62,180 bases of DNA, taken from Anaerolineae bacterium. GTDB taxonomy: Bacteria > Chloroflexota > Anaerolineae > Aggregatilineales > Phototrophicaceae. The position numbers and the translations under genes were made by a program. The notes beneath the pieces are model-generated. The model saw nothing but the letters and a program-made list of their open reading frames with translations. It searched no databases and was not told the origin of the DNA. The DNA is taken from positions 1 to 62,180 of the forward strand of contig JAJEBK010000039.1 in NCBI GenBank assembly GCA_022823945.1, in the 5' to 3' direction. This document shows, one piece after another, positions 41,203-49,306 of this stretch. How positions within the stretch are numbered: position 1 is the first letter of the stretch; each line of letters begins with the position of its first letter.

Positions 41203-42639
41203 ATGAATACGCTCTACTACGGCGATTGCCTGACAGTCATACGCGACAAGATGCAGCCTGAAAGCGTAGACTTGGTATATCTTGACCCGCCATTCAATTC
41301 CAAGCGCGACTACAACAACATCTACAAAGACCATACAGGACGGCCGCTACCCGATCAGGTTGAGGCATACACAGATACATGGGCGCTGGATGCAGTGCGT
41401 ATGCGCGTAATCCGGGCGATGCCCAAGTTACTGCGCGAGCACTCGATTGACGGGCATGGCGGGGACTTTCTAGCGCACTTCCTGAGCGGGCTGGTAAATG
41501 TGCAAGCGGATATGGCGGCGTACCTATCCTACATGACCGAACGCTTGCTATGGATAAAACGGGTGATGAAACCGACTGCAAGCATCTATCTGCATTGTGA
41601 CTCGACAGCAAGCCACTACTTGAAGATCGTGATGGATGTTGTATTTGGGCGAAAGAATTTTCAAAATGAATTTGTATGGTATTACTCTGGCGGTGGAGCG
41701 TCGAAGAAACGTTGGGCAAGAAAACATGACATATTGCTGTTTTACACAAACAGCAAAGAATGGGTGTTTAACGTCGATGCTGTAAGAACGCCCCATAAGT
41801 GGGACAAGGGACAATTACGCGCAGATGGATCGAAAAGAGATTATGAGAAAGGGAAGATACCTGATGATGTTTGGCAACATCATTCATTATTGCCTTGGTC
41901 TAGTGAGTGGCTGGATTTCAAAACGCAAAAGCCACTCGCCCTTCTGGAGCGTGTTATCAAGGCGTCAAGCAATCCCGGAGATGTTGTCTTCGATCCATTC
42001 TGTGGCTGCGCCACCACCATTGAAGCTGCCAACAAGCTCGGCCGCCAATGGATCGGCGTCGACATAACCATTCACGCAATACGCCGCGTCGCCCGTCGCC
42101 GGCTTTTTGAGCGTATGGGGCTTACAGAGGGCGAGGACTATGTTATTGACGGCGTACCGAAGAACTGGGAAGGCGCTTTTGAGTTATGGAAGCAAGATCA
42201 TTATCAGTTCCAAAAATGGTGTGTCGAGAAAGTAGACGGATTCGTAAATGTCAAGAAAACAGCCGATGACGGAATAGACGGGCGCATCTACTTTGATATG
42301 CTGGGCGAGAAGATATTTCAGTCTATGGCATTGGAAGTCAAGGGCGGAGAAAATGTCAGAATTAATGACGTGCGATCACTAAATGCTGTATTGCAATTTG
42401 AGAACATCCAAATGGCGGGTTTAATCACCTTGCATGAGCCGAGCGAACGACAGTTAAAGAACTTCAAGCAGACAATGGCAATGGCTGGCGATATAGAGAT
42501 TGACGGCAAGGCGTATCCGAGAATACAGCTACTGACGGTAAATGAGATAATAGATGGCGCAAAGTTCAATATGCCAAGCCCGGCAGGGCATACAGGAACA
42601 GGGTATGAAGGCGACCTTTTTAACGAATCACCCCTCTGA
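41203..42639 (+). CDS. DNA methyltransferase (m6A-type) fused to a PD-(D/E)XK nuclease-like domain
   Basis: The 478-residue protein has a beta-class methyltransferase at about 1-310: motif IV LDPPF (D28), ASIYLHCDSTASHYLK and motif I DPFCGCATT (264-272). After a linker, about 335-455 resemble an Mrr/Type II-like endonuclease core: DDGIDGRIYFD with D359, then ALEVKGG with E378-x-K380, followed by a C-terminal Rossmann-like ITLHEP region. That would be a one-chain restriction-modification enzyme, though the domain could also be a target-recognition or restriction-like remnant. ATG 41203 was chosen because family similarity starts at MNTLYYGDC; 41089 and 41131 are weaker in-frame options. The gene is more A/T-rich than its neighbours, suggesting transfer. 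Confidence 0.82.
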   Translation: MNTLYYGDCLTVIRDKMQPESVDLVYLDPPFNSKRDYNNIYKDHTGRPLPDQVEAYTDTWALDAVRMRVIRAMPKLLREHSIDGHGGDFLAHFLSGLVNVQADMAAYLSYMTERLLWIKRVMKPTASIYLHCDSTASHYLKIVMDVVFGRKNFQNEFVWYYSGGGASKKRWARKHDILLFYTNSKEWVFNVDAVRTPHKWDKGQLRADGSKRDYEKGKIPDDVWQHHSLLPWSSEWLDFKTQKPLALLERVIKASSNPGDVVFDPFCGCATTIEAANKLGRQWIGVDITIHAIRRVARRRLFERMGLTEGEDYVIDGVPKNWEGAFELWKQDHYQFQKWCVEKVDGFVNVKKTADDGIDGRIYFDMLGEKIFQSMALEVKGGENVRINDVRSLNAVLQFENIQMAGLITLHEPSERQLKNFKQTMAMAGDIEIDGKAYPRIQLLTVNEIIDGAKFNMPSPAGHTGTGYEGDLFNESPL

Positions 42640-42687
42640 TTCTACCGTATGCTATTCAAGTATCGACGCGATCCGGCGGGCCGCCTT

Positions 42688-42725
42688 GCCTCCCCCTGAC
42701 CTGTCGGGGGGATTGAGGGGGGTCA
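42688..42725. repeat. GC-rich palindromic repeat copy overlapping an isomerase stop codon
   Basis: CCTCCCCCTGACCTGTCGGG followed by GGGATTGAGGGGGGTCA. On the minus strand it begins TGACCCCCCTC, and that TGA is the stop of the isomerase gene. Confidence 0.85.
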
Positions 42726-43523
42726 TAGCGCTGCCAGGTTCTCAAAGCTGATCGCCAGGCTTTCGAAGGGGTCGCGCTGGCAGATATCTTGCTCGACCGC
42801 ATACCATTCCACGCCAGCCCGCCGGCAGGCCGCGAGAATGTCCGGGAAGTTCATATTGCCTTCGCCCACCTCGGCCATTGCCTGCTGCGGTCGGTAATCC
42901 TTCTCCCCAACGCTTTGGGGGGACCGAGGGGGGTACAGCATGACCATATCTTTTAGATGCACCACCGGCATGCGCCCGGCCAGCCGATCAATCCACGCGG
43001 CCGCGTCTGCGCCGCCATGTTGAACCCAATAGGTGTCCAACTCGGCTTGCAGGTAGCGCGGGTCGCTTTCGTCAAACAGAATCTCCAGCCCGGCGCGCCC
43101 GTCAAATTTCACGAACTCGAAGCTGTGATTGTGATAGCTGAAAGTCATATCAGCCTCCGCCAGCCGCTCGCCGATTTGGCTGCCCAGCGCCGCAAAGCGC
43201 TTGTAGCCATCAGCCGATTCGCGAAAAGGCGCGGGCATGCTGCCAATGGCGATGTGACGGCAGTCCCACAGCTGGTGCTGGGCGATGACGGCATCCATGT
43301 CGTTCTGCAGGCGGTCGAAAGAGATGTGCGTGTTGCAGATGCGCAAGCCATTGTCATTGACAATCTGCTTGACATCCGCATCAGCGATATCGCCGATGGC
43401 AGAGACCTGCACGGCACGATAGCCGATCTCGCGGATTTTGCTCATGCTGCGCGCGAAGTCGTCGCGTGTTTGCGTGTGCTGGCGGATGGTGTAGAGTTGC
43501 GCGGCGACAAGCGATGTGTCCAT
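42723..43523 (-). CDS. Sugar phosphate isomerase/epimerase (IolE-like TIM barrel) with repeat-derived insertion
   Basis: An AP-endonuclease-2/xylose-isomerase-like TIM barrel of 266 residues. Metal-site regions are FSYHNHSFEF, AELDTYWVQHGG, PVVHLKDM and EWYAVEQD. Relatives include inosose dehydratase (IolE) and other keto-sugar isomerases; the scattered iol genes make an IolE role attractive but unproven. Residues about 197-209 (YPPRSPQSVGEKD) are encoded by a palindromic repeat copy at 42902-42935. They fall in a loop just after the conserved HLKDM and before AEVGEGNMNF, where the barrel tolerates length variation. The stop codon also comes from a repeat copy. Confidence 0.8.
   Translation of the reverse strand: MDTSLVAAQLYTIRQHTQTRDDFARSMSKIREIGYRAVQVSAIGDIADADVKQIVNDNGLRICNTHISFDRLQNDMDAVIAQHQLWDCRHIAIGSMPAPFRESADGYKRFAALGSQIGERLAEADMTFSYHNHSFEFVKFDGRAGLEILFDESDPRYLQAELDTYWVQHGGADAAAWIDRLAGRMPVVHLKDMVMLYPPRSPQSVGEKDYRPQQAMAEVGEGNMNFPDILAACRRAGVEWYAVEQDICQRDPFESLAISFENLAAL
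42902..42935. repeat. GC-rich palindromic repeat copy inside a coding region
   Basis: The plus strand reads TCTCCCCAACGCTTTGGGGG then GACCGAGGGGGGTA. The right part is the same GGACCGAGGGGGGT seen in the intergenic copy at 50291-50379, and the hairpin is CCCCAACGCTTTGGGG. It keeps the isomerase reading frame open on the minus strand. Confidence 0.82.
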
Positions 43524-43566
43524 GAAGTATCTCCTATTGTTGGCGAAGGGCTAGTGTAGCTATTTT

Positions 43567-43611
43567 ACCTCCCTCCCCATCGCATTGGGGGGAGATTTAG
43601 AGGGGGGCTGT
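43567..43611. repeat. GC-rich palindromic repeat copy (diverged)
   Basis: CCTCCCTCCCCATCGCATTG, GGGGGAGA, then TTTAGAGGGGGGCTG. The stem is TCCCC/GGGGA around ATCGCATT. It lies upstream of the isomerase gene, in the 170-bp gap behind the beta-helix gene. Confidence 0.7.
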
Positions 43612-43693
43612 CAAAGCTACTCCACCTTCAGCGCCACTCTGCCAGAGTGACCAGCGTTGGCAATAAGCGCAAGGCAATTCTGCCGCCAGCTAT

Positions 43694-46255
43694 CTAATCG
43701 CAGTTGCCCTGAGTCGTCACATAGTCGGCGCTGATCCAGCCCAGCGCGCCTTGATGCTCAACCTGAATCCAGCTTGGCGTCCGCGCCAAAACCCTGAGCT
43801 GCGTACGCTCCGGCACGACGCCGATGCGCTCGCCATTGGGCGCGTCGCGGAAGTTGAGACCGTGGGTCGTGGTCACTGCGCAATCGGACAGCGACCGGCT
43901 GACTGGAATGGATTCAATGGCACCAATATATTCAATGGCACCAATATCGCAAGAGCCGGATATCGCGCGCGCATTGCCTATCTGGTCGGTAGCGAGACAG
44001 AATCGCGGATCGGCCGCGCGTATCAATGGGCTGCCCGGCATTGGCGTAATATAATCTCGCGAGTCGGCCAGCGCCTCAAGCATCGCGTCGCCGCTTAACC
44101 GGGGCGAGCAGGTTCCATCGGCGATGAAATTGCCGATGTTCTGCGCCAGTTGCGCGTGACAGTGGGCGATTTTGCCTCCGCGACCGACAATCACGCTGTT
44201 GAACATGCGGACTGGTCCCTGGTTGTTCTTCTCGATGTAAAGACCCTTTCCATAGCCCGCGTTGTCCAGCATGGTCACATGCGTCAGCGTAAGGCTGAGC
44301 CGGCTCCGCAAAAAGCTGGTTGGAAGCCCGCCGTAAATAGCGCCGCCGATGCTGGCGATATTGCCGATGAAACTGCTATTGTTGATGTCAACGGATACGG
44401 TATTTTCGGCGCTGATGGCACCGCCCTTTGAATCGCCCCTGGTGGTCCTATTGCCGACAAAGCTGCTATTCTTAATGGAGATAGTGCCGCCATTTAAGGA
44501 ATAGATCGCGCCGCCGTCAAAAACCGTCTTGTTACCGACAAAGCTGCTCTTATTGACGAACAGACGGCTTGACTTGCTGTCCAGCGCGATTGCCCCGCCA
44601 AATTGCGCTTCATTGTTGCGAAAGGTAGCGTCATTAATATCAACCTGAGAGGCACCTCTCACCCGTATCGCCCCGCCATGCTCCTTCCGATAGGAACCGC
44701 CGTTCCCGTCAGCCAAGGTCAAGTTATTGATCGTTAGTTTGCCCGCCCTGACATCGAAAATGCGGAAGCGCCCGTCGCCGCTTAGGGTGTAGCCGTTGCC
44801 TTCTATCGTGATGTCACTGGCGATCTGCGGCAGCGGCGCGTCCAACGTGATGTCCCTGATCATGTAGAAGGTGTCGGGACCATTGCCGGCCGGGCAGGCG
44901 CCAAAGGGCGCGTCGGTATTGGCGGCGACGATCTGTTCATCAAGCGAGCATATATACGGCTCATCTGGAATCGGGGGCGCCGCGGTCGTCGTTTCAACCG
45001 CCCCGATGTCGCAGCCGCCGCCATGAGGACGCGCCACGCCCCGCTGGTCGGCTTCTGGGCAATAGGCCGGGTCAGCCGCGTCAATTGCCGGGCTGCCGTC
45101 GCCCAGCGGATGCCAGGCCGGTTCACCGGTCAAGTCGCCCAGCAGAGGATCATCGCTGCGGAAATTGCCGCAAGTTTCATCGCGACTCAATGTGCCGACG
45201 ATTTGATCAAGCGCGCCGATGCAGTCGTCGTCCCGGCTCAAGCTGTCAATGATGCTGTTGCGCAGCTTGACGACGCCGCCCCAGTTAACGATCGCGTCGC
45301 CCTTCCATTCCGCGCGGTTATCTTTCATCGTCACGTGGGTCATGGCAATCTCGCCGCTTTCGAGGACGGCAACGCCGCCATGACTTGCCCGATTGTTGGA
45401 GAATGTCGTGTTGGAAATGTGAATCATGCCCGATTCTGTTTTCAGCGCGCCGCCGTCTGCTTTGGCGATGTTGCCGGAAAAACTGCTGGCCGCGACTGTC
45501 AGGCCGCTCTCGTTGCCCAACATCGCGATTGCCCCGCCATTGGTCGCCTTGTTATTGCGGAAGCTGGCATTCTCAACCGTGCCTTGGGCGCCATTCTCGA
45601 AGCTGATTGCCCCGCCATCGCCTTCCTTGGTTGCGACCATGTCTCCCGGGCTGGGCCAGTAATAGGTGACGCTCAGGCAGCCATCGCCATCGACGAAGCG
45701 CGCGGCTTCGGCGCTGATGCGATTCAACTCGACGACGTGAGTGGCTCTTGTAACGCAGTTCGCCGCAAAATGACTGGAATTGACGCTCACTGTTCCACCA
45801 TCGGCGTATATCGCGCCGCCGCCCGTTTCGCTTCGATTGCTGACGAAGCTGCTGTTGTAGATCGCCAGCCCCCCCGCTCGCAAACGGACTGCGCCGCCGT
45901 TGTCGGCTTTGCCCTCCGTCAGCGTCAAGTTGTTGATGGTGAGATTCCCGCCATTGACGTCAAAGATTCGGAACCGCTGATCACCGCTGATGGTGTGCCC
46001 GCCGCCTTCAACGGTGATCGTCCCTCGTATCGCGGGCAAAGGCTCTTCGAGGGTGATGTCTTCGGAGATGATGATGATGGCGTGGCTCGTGCCGGGCGGG
46101 CAGAAGCCGACGGCGGTTTTGATTTCGGCCGTGTTGATATGGTCGGACGATGTGCAGACTTTTGCTTGCGCCAAGACTGTCGAACCGGCGATGAGCGCAA
46201 TGAATGCGACCAAAAGCCTAGCCGTCGAAGCCATCAGAAACAGCAGTCTCTTCAA
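43694..46255 (-). CDS. Secreted tandem beta-helix protein with choice-of-anchor Q and SH3b domains
   Basis: An 853-residue exported protein. Residues 1-30 form a signal peptide ending LAQA. Two homologous halves follow (about 33-440 and 447-790). Each starts with a DITLxxPLPxI...GxGxTxSGDxRFRIFDV segment, continues with beta-helix rungs (NNLTL, GGAIYADGG, NSSFVGN...) and ends in a choice-of-anchor Q-type unit (GSPAIDAADPAYCPEADQ...CDIGAVE). Residues about 795-853 are a bacterial SH3b domain (LNFRDAPNGERIGVVPERT...GWISADYV). This architecture suggests a surface or secreted polysaccharide- or wall-binding protein. No catalytic lyase residues were recognised. An 18-bp tandem duplication lengthens the linker before SH3b. 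Confidence 0.82.
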   Translation of the reverse strand: MKRLLFLMASTARLLVAFIALIAGSTVLAQAKVCTSSDHINTAEIKTAVGFCPPGTSHAIIIISEDITLEEPLPAIRGTITVEGGGHTISGDQRFRIFDVNGGNLTINNLTLTEGKADNGGAVRLRAGGLAIYNSSFVSNRSETGGGAIYADGGTVSVNSSHFAANCVTRATHVVELNRISAEAARFVDGDGCLSVTYYWPSPGDMVATKEGDGGAISFENGAQGTVENASFRNNKATNGGAIAMLGNESGLTVAASSFSGNIAKADGGALKTESGMIHISNTTFSNNRASHGGVAVLESGEIAMTHVTMKDNRAEWKGDAIVNWGGVVKLRNSIIDSLSRDDDCIGALDQIVGTLSRDETCGNFRSDDPLLGDLTGEPAWHPLGDGSPAIDAADPAYCPEADQRGVARPHGGGCDIGAVETTTAAPPIPDEPYICSLDEQIVAANTDAPFGACPAGNGPDTFYMIRDITLDAPLPQIASDITIEGNGYTLSGDGRFRIFDVRAGKLTINNLTLADGNGGSYRKEHGGAIRVRGASQVDINDATFRNNEAQFGGAIALDSKSSRLFVNKSSFVGNKTVFDGGAIYSLNGGTISIKNSSFVGNRTTRGDSKGGAISAENTVSVDINNSSFIGNIASIGGAIYGGLPTSFLRSRLSLTLTHVTMLDNAGYGKGLYIEKNNQGPVRMFNSVIVGRGGKIAHCHAQLAQNIGNFIADGTCSPRLSGDAMLEALADSRDYITPMPGSPLIRAADPRFCLATDQIGNARAISGSCDIGAIEYIGAIESIPVSRSLSDCAVTTTHGLNFRDAPNGERIGVVPERTQLRVLARTPSWIQVEHQGALGWISADYVTTQGNCD
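43912..43947. repeat. Perfect 18-bp tandem duplication in the beta-helix gene
   Basis: ATTCAATGGCACCAATAT occurs twice without a gap (43912-43929 and 43930-43947). It adds six residues in frame (protein IGAIEYIGAIES) between the second anchor unit and the SH3b domain. The identity of the units points to a recent event. Confidence 0.92.
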
Positions 46256-46279
46256 ACATATCCCCCTGTGTCTATACAG

Positions 46280-47485
46280 TTAGGTACCCTCTCCGTCCTC
46301 ACTGGAAGGGCTACGATACCGCGCCACCACCGGCAGCATGCGCCCGACCGCCTCGCGCAAGGTTGACAGGTCTTCCAGCATGGTGATGCGCACATAATCG
46401 CGCCATTTTTCGCCAAAAGCCGTGCCCGGGAAGATCAACACGCGCGCTTCTTTCAACAGCAAATAAGACAGCTCGGCAGCATGAATGCCGGTGGTCGAGC
46501 AATCCGCCCACACAAAAAGTCCGCCGCGCGGCTCTCCAAAGGCGAATCCCATCTGTCGCAAGCCCTCCAGAAGCGCCGCCCGCCGCTGCGTATAAATATC
46601 CAGGTATTCTGCCACGCAATCCTGGGGACCGGTGATGGCAGCCAAGCCCGCCCACTGCGACACGCTGGCGACAGGTCCGGTGGTCAGCTGTTTGATGCGC
46701 GTCATGGCATCGATAACATCGGCCGGCGCCGCCACATAGCCACAGCGCCAGCCGGTCATCGCGTAGGCTTTGGAGAAGGCATCGAGCGTGATGGTGCGCG
46801 AGGCCATGCCGGGCAGCGAACCGATGCTGAAATGACGCCAGGGCCAATAGACGATCTTGCTATAAATCTCATCGACGATGACGACCAGATCGTGGCGGAT
46901 AGCCAGCTCGGCGATAGCGCGCAGACGGTCTTCGGTGACGATGCCGGCGGTCGGATTGCTGGGCGTTACGATGAGCAAGGCTTTGCTTTCTGGCGTGATA
47001 GCGGCTTCCAGCGCCTGGGCAGACAGGTTGAAGGCATCTTCGCGCGTGGTCGGCACCAGCTGCATGATGCCGCCGGCGCGTTTGATGGCGTCATCGTAGG
47101 AGCTGTAGCGCGGATCGGGCACCAGGATGTGGTCGCCGGGATCGATGACAGCCTGCACAGCCAGAAAGAGCCCCTCCTGCCCACCGGTGGTCACCATGAC
47201 ATTGTCGAGTCCAACCGGCAAACCATTTTGCTCGCGCAGGTGATGGGCAATCGCCTCGCGCAGAGCCGGCATGCCAGCGACTGTGGTTGCGCCCGTGTGT
47301 CCATCGCGCAGAGCCCGCTCGGCAGCGGCTACGATATGCGGCGGGGTGGGCAGGTCGGGGTCTCCGCGTCCCAGCGCAATCACGCCATCCAGTTCGCGCG
47401 CCATTTCCACCAGAGCATAACGCAGTTGTGTGCCATCAGCCGCCAGCTCGCGTATGTTTTGCGGGATTTTGGGATTGTGATTCAT
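46280..47485 (-). CDS. PLP-dependent aminotransferase class I (intact, with repeat-derived C-terminus)
   Basis: A fold-type I aminotransferase of 401 residues: ALGRGDPDLPTPPHIV, VTTGGQEGLFLAVQAV, VTPSNPTAGIV, VIVDEIYSKIVY (PLP-ring Asp and Tyr), TLDAFSKAYAMTGWRCGY (Schiff-base Lys) and VRITMLED near the end, where the substrate Arg is expected. It resembles aspartate/aromatic aminotransferases. Its ATG overlaps the stop of the degenerate homologue (47482-47485). The last ten residues SPSSEDGEGT and the stop are encoded by a palindromic repeat fragment (46282-46311), beyond the normal family end. Confidence 0.88.
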   Translation of the reverse strand: MNHNPKIPQNIRELAADGTQLRYALVEMARELDGVIALGRGDPDLPTPPHIVAAAERALRDGHTGATTVAGMPALREAIAHHLREQNGLPVGLDNVMVTTGGQEGLFLAVQAVIDPGDHILVPDPRYSSYDDAIKRAGGIMQLVPTTREDAFNLSAQALEAAITPESKALLIVTPSNPTAGIVTEDRLRAIAELAIRHDLVVIVDEIYSKIVYWPWRHFSIGSLPGMASRTITLDAFSKAYAMTGWRCGYVAAPADVIDAMTRIKQLTTGPVASVSQWAGLAAITGPQDCVAEYLDIYTQRRAALLEGLRQMGFAFGEPRGGLFVWADCSTTGIHAAELSYLLLKEARVLIFPGTAFGEKWRDYVRITMLEDLSTLREAVGRMLPVVARYRSPSSEDGEGT

Positions 47486-48201
47486 ACAGCGCCTCCAGCC
47501 CGCAGCCAAGCCAAGCCCGCCCATTGCGAAACAGCCGTTGTGCAGATGGTGATGGCTTGCTTGCCCGCCCGCAGACGCAATGCCGCCGCCGAGCCAGCCA
47601 TCCAGCCCAGCCGCCAGCCCGCCAGCCCCTGCGAAAGCGAATCGATCGTCACCACACGCTCCGCAAGCCGCTCAGCTTGCGCCGGATGGAAGTCATCGGT
47701 CGCGCAAAAACTCTTGTCCCAGATGATCCACCAGTCGGCAGCTTGTGCCAGCCGCAGCCAGTCCAATACAGCAGCGCGGTCATCATCGGGGCGCAGGTAG
47801 AGCAGGCGCAGGGCAGCATCTGGCGCACGGACGACATGCCCGCCCAGCAACTGCAGAGGACCGCGGATCAGTGTGTCATCGCCCAGGCAGAGCGTCGCGT
47901 CACCCGGCGCTGTCAACAGAGTCAAAGCCACATAACGCGCCTCGGTGCTGCCACAGGTGATGGTGACTTCGCTGGCGTCCACGGTCACACCCCAACGCTC
48001 GCGCAGATGGTTGGCCACCCAGGCGCGCAACTCGGGGATGCCGGGGCGGTCGGTGTAGTGTGTTTCTCCACGCGCCAGGGCGGCGACTGCTGCATCAATG
48101 ACAGGCTGTGGCGTTGGCGGACAGTCTGGCGGTGGGCGCAGCGCAGCCAATGTAGCAACGCGCCTCGCCAGCGGCCGGCTCAAGGTTTGTGGCGGGCTCA
48201 T
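47482..48201 (-). CDS. Truncated aminotransferase-like protein lacking the catalytic lysine
   Basis: The 239-residue protein is homologous to the first two thirds of class I aminotransferases: PVIDAAVAALARGETHYTDRPG, VTITCGSTEARYVALTLL, and a tail ending SQWAGLAWLRAGGAV that matches SQWAGLAAITG of the next gene's product. Where Lys should hold PLP the sequence is SLSQGLAGWR (Q191, codon CAG; AAG would be Lys). The Asp-x-x-Tyr motif is WDKSF, with Phe for Tyr. The C-terminal small domain is missing. Yet the frame is intact, with a good AAGGGGGTG ribosome site and an overlap with the active gene, so it may be a non-catalytic partner rather than simple decay. Confidence 0.75.
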   Translation of the reverse strand: MSPPQTLSRPLARRVATLAALRPPPDCPPTPQPVIDAAVAALARGETHYTDRPGIPELRAWVANHLRERWGVTVDASEVTITCGSTEARYVALTLLTAPGDATLCLGDDTLIRGPLQLLGGHVVRAPDAALRLLYLRPDDDRAAVLDWLRLAQAADWWIIWDKSFCATDDFHPAQAERLAERVVTIDSLSQGLAGWRLGWMAGSAAALRLRAGKQAITICTTAVSQWAGLAWLRAGGAV

Positions 48202-48433
48202 GGCAGCACCCCCTTGCGATAGCTGGTCATTATTGCGCTTGTCGAATGAAACTTTCGGTCGTTCACAGGCCAGATTCCACGACCAGAGTGTCCGCCAACG
48301 TTTGTAGGCGAGCGTAAACCTGGGCATCAAGCAAGGCACCAGCGCGGCGGTATGATGGCTCGCGCCTACACGATTTCCGTTGCAACACACATTGTCCGTT
48401 TCCCTCGGATGCCCATGCGAGCGTCGAGGGGTT

Positions 48434-49306
48434 TCACAGCAGCAGGTCGCTCAGGTTGACGCCTGGCGCGAGCATGGGCGCGATATTGCCGCCCGCCGAT
48501 GTCATGATCAATGTGATGCCCGGGCCATAGCCAGCGCGGGGGCTATCTCCTTGCGCGACCACGCCGATGCCCACCGCATTGCGCAGATAGCCGTGATTCC
48601 AACTGCTGTCATAGTCGGTCAGCGCGACGACATCGCCCAGCCGCAGCTCGTGCAAGCCCGCTTCTTGCAGGGCAGCGAGGTCGGCCGTCTGAATGTGGAT
48701 CGAGCCGCCATCACTGACCAAGCCCGCCCCCGCGCCCAGCAAATGCGGCGGCACATGCGCCACCACTGGCACCGCCAATTTGCCTTCGTCTGTGGTGGCG
48801 ACTTCCAACGCATCGACCAGTTCTGGCGAGCAACCTTTGAGCATGATATCAGGATGGTCGTCGAACTTGAGCCCCGTGCCTTTGGCTTTGATGACGATTT
48901 TGTCGCCGATAGCCAACTCTTCGCGCACAGCCTGGTCAAAGTGGATGATGACATGTTCGCTGAAGCGCCCCGTTTTGCCGGTGACCGTGCCGCGGGCTTT
49001 GCTGGCGTTGCCGGTCATGACAATCGCCGTATTGCCCACACAGGACAGCACATTCAGCCCGCGGTTGCCGGTGGCATCGTCCAGCTTGACGCTGACGCCC
49101 GGATGCACGCAGTCGGCCAGCCAGCCATAGGCGCTGTCGCCCACCGAGACATTGTAGACGATGCTGCCATAGGCGGGCAGCAGGAAGGGCGTGCCATCAG
49201 CCGCCAGCGAATAAGGCATGGCCGGCAGCGGAGGCATGCGCGGCGGGGTGATAGCGCCCTGCACCGATAGGCTGATCACCTGGTTTGCGTTGTTTTTTGC
49301 GCTCAT
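48434..49306 (-). CDS. DUF4438 domain protein, copy B
   Basis: A 290-residue protein of unknown function resembling DUF4438 (PF14505), for which I recall a structural-genomics structure from Thermotoga. Features: GSIVYNVSVGDSAYGWLADCVHPG, NVLSCVGNTAIVMTGNASKARGTVTGK, HPDIMLKGCSPELV, LRLGDVVALTDYD and GYGPGITLIMTSAGG. Many Gly/Asp turns and metal-like His/Asp pairs are visible, but no known catalytic motif. The start at 49306 overlaps the stop of its paralogue by 4 bases. A 232-bp gap without recognisable features separates it from the aminotransferase-like pair downstream. Confidence 0.75.
   Translation of the reverse strand: MSAKNNANQVISLSVQGAITPPRMPPLPAMPYSLAADGTPFLLPAYGSIVYNVSVGDSAYGWLADCVHPGVSVKLDDATGNRGLNVLSCVGNTAIVMTGNASKARGTVTGKTGRFSEHVIIHFDQAVREELAIGDKIVIKAKGTGLKFDDHPDIMLKGCSPELVDALEVATTDEGKLAVPVVAHVPPHLLGAGAGLVSDGGSIHIQTADLAALQEAGLHELRLGDVVALTDYDSSWNHGYLRNAVGIGVVAQGDSPRAGYGPGITLIMTSAGGNIAPMLAPGVNLSDLLL

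Noticed and set aside
43694..46255. Pectate lyase activity for the beta-helix protein
   Set aside because: The fold is beta-helix-like, but no lyase catalytic Arg/Asp pattern or polysaccharide-lyase signature was recognised; the anchor-type and SH3b modules suggest binding.
45023..46366. Plus-strand open frame of 447 codons antisense to the beta-helix gene
   Set aside because: No domain and no ribosome site. The minus-strand gene has signal peptide, beta-helix and SH3b features.
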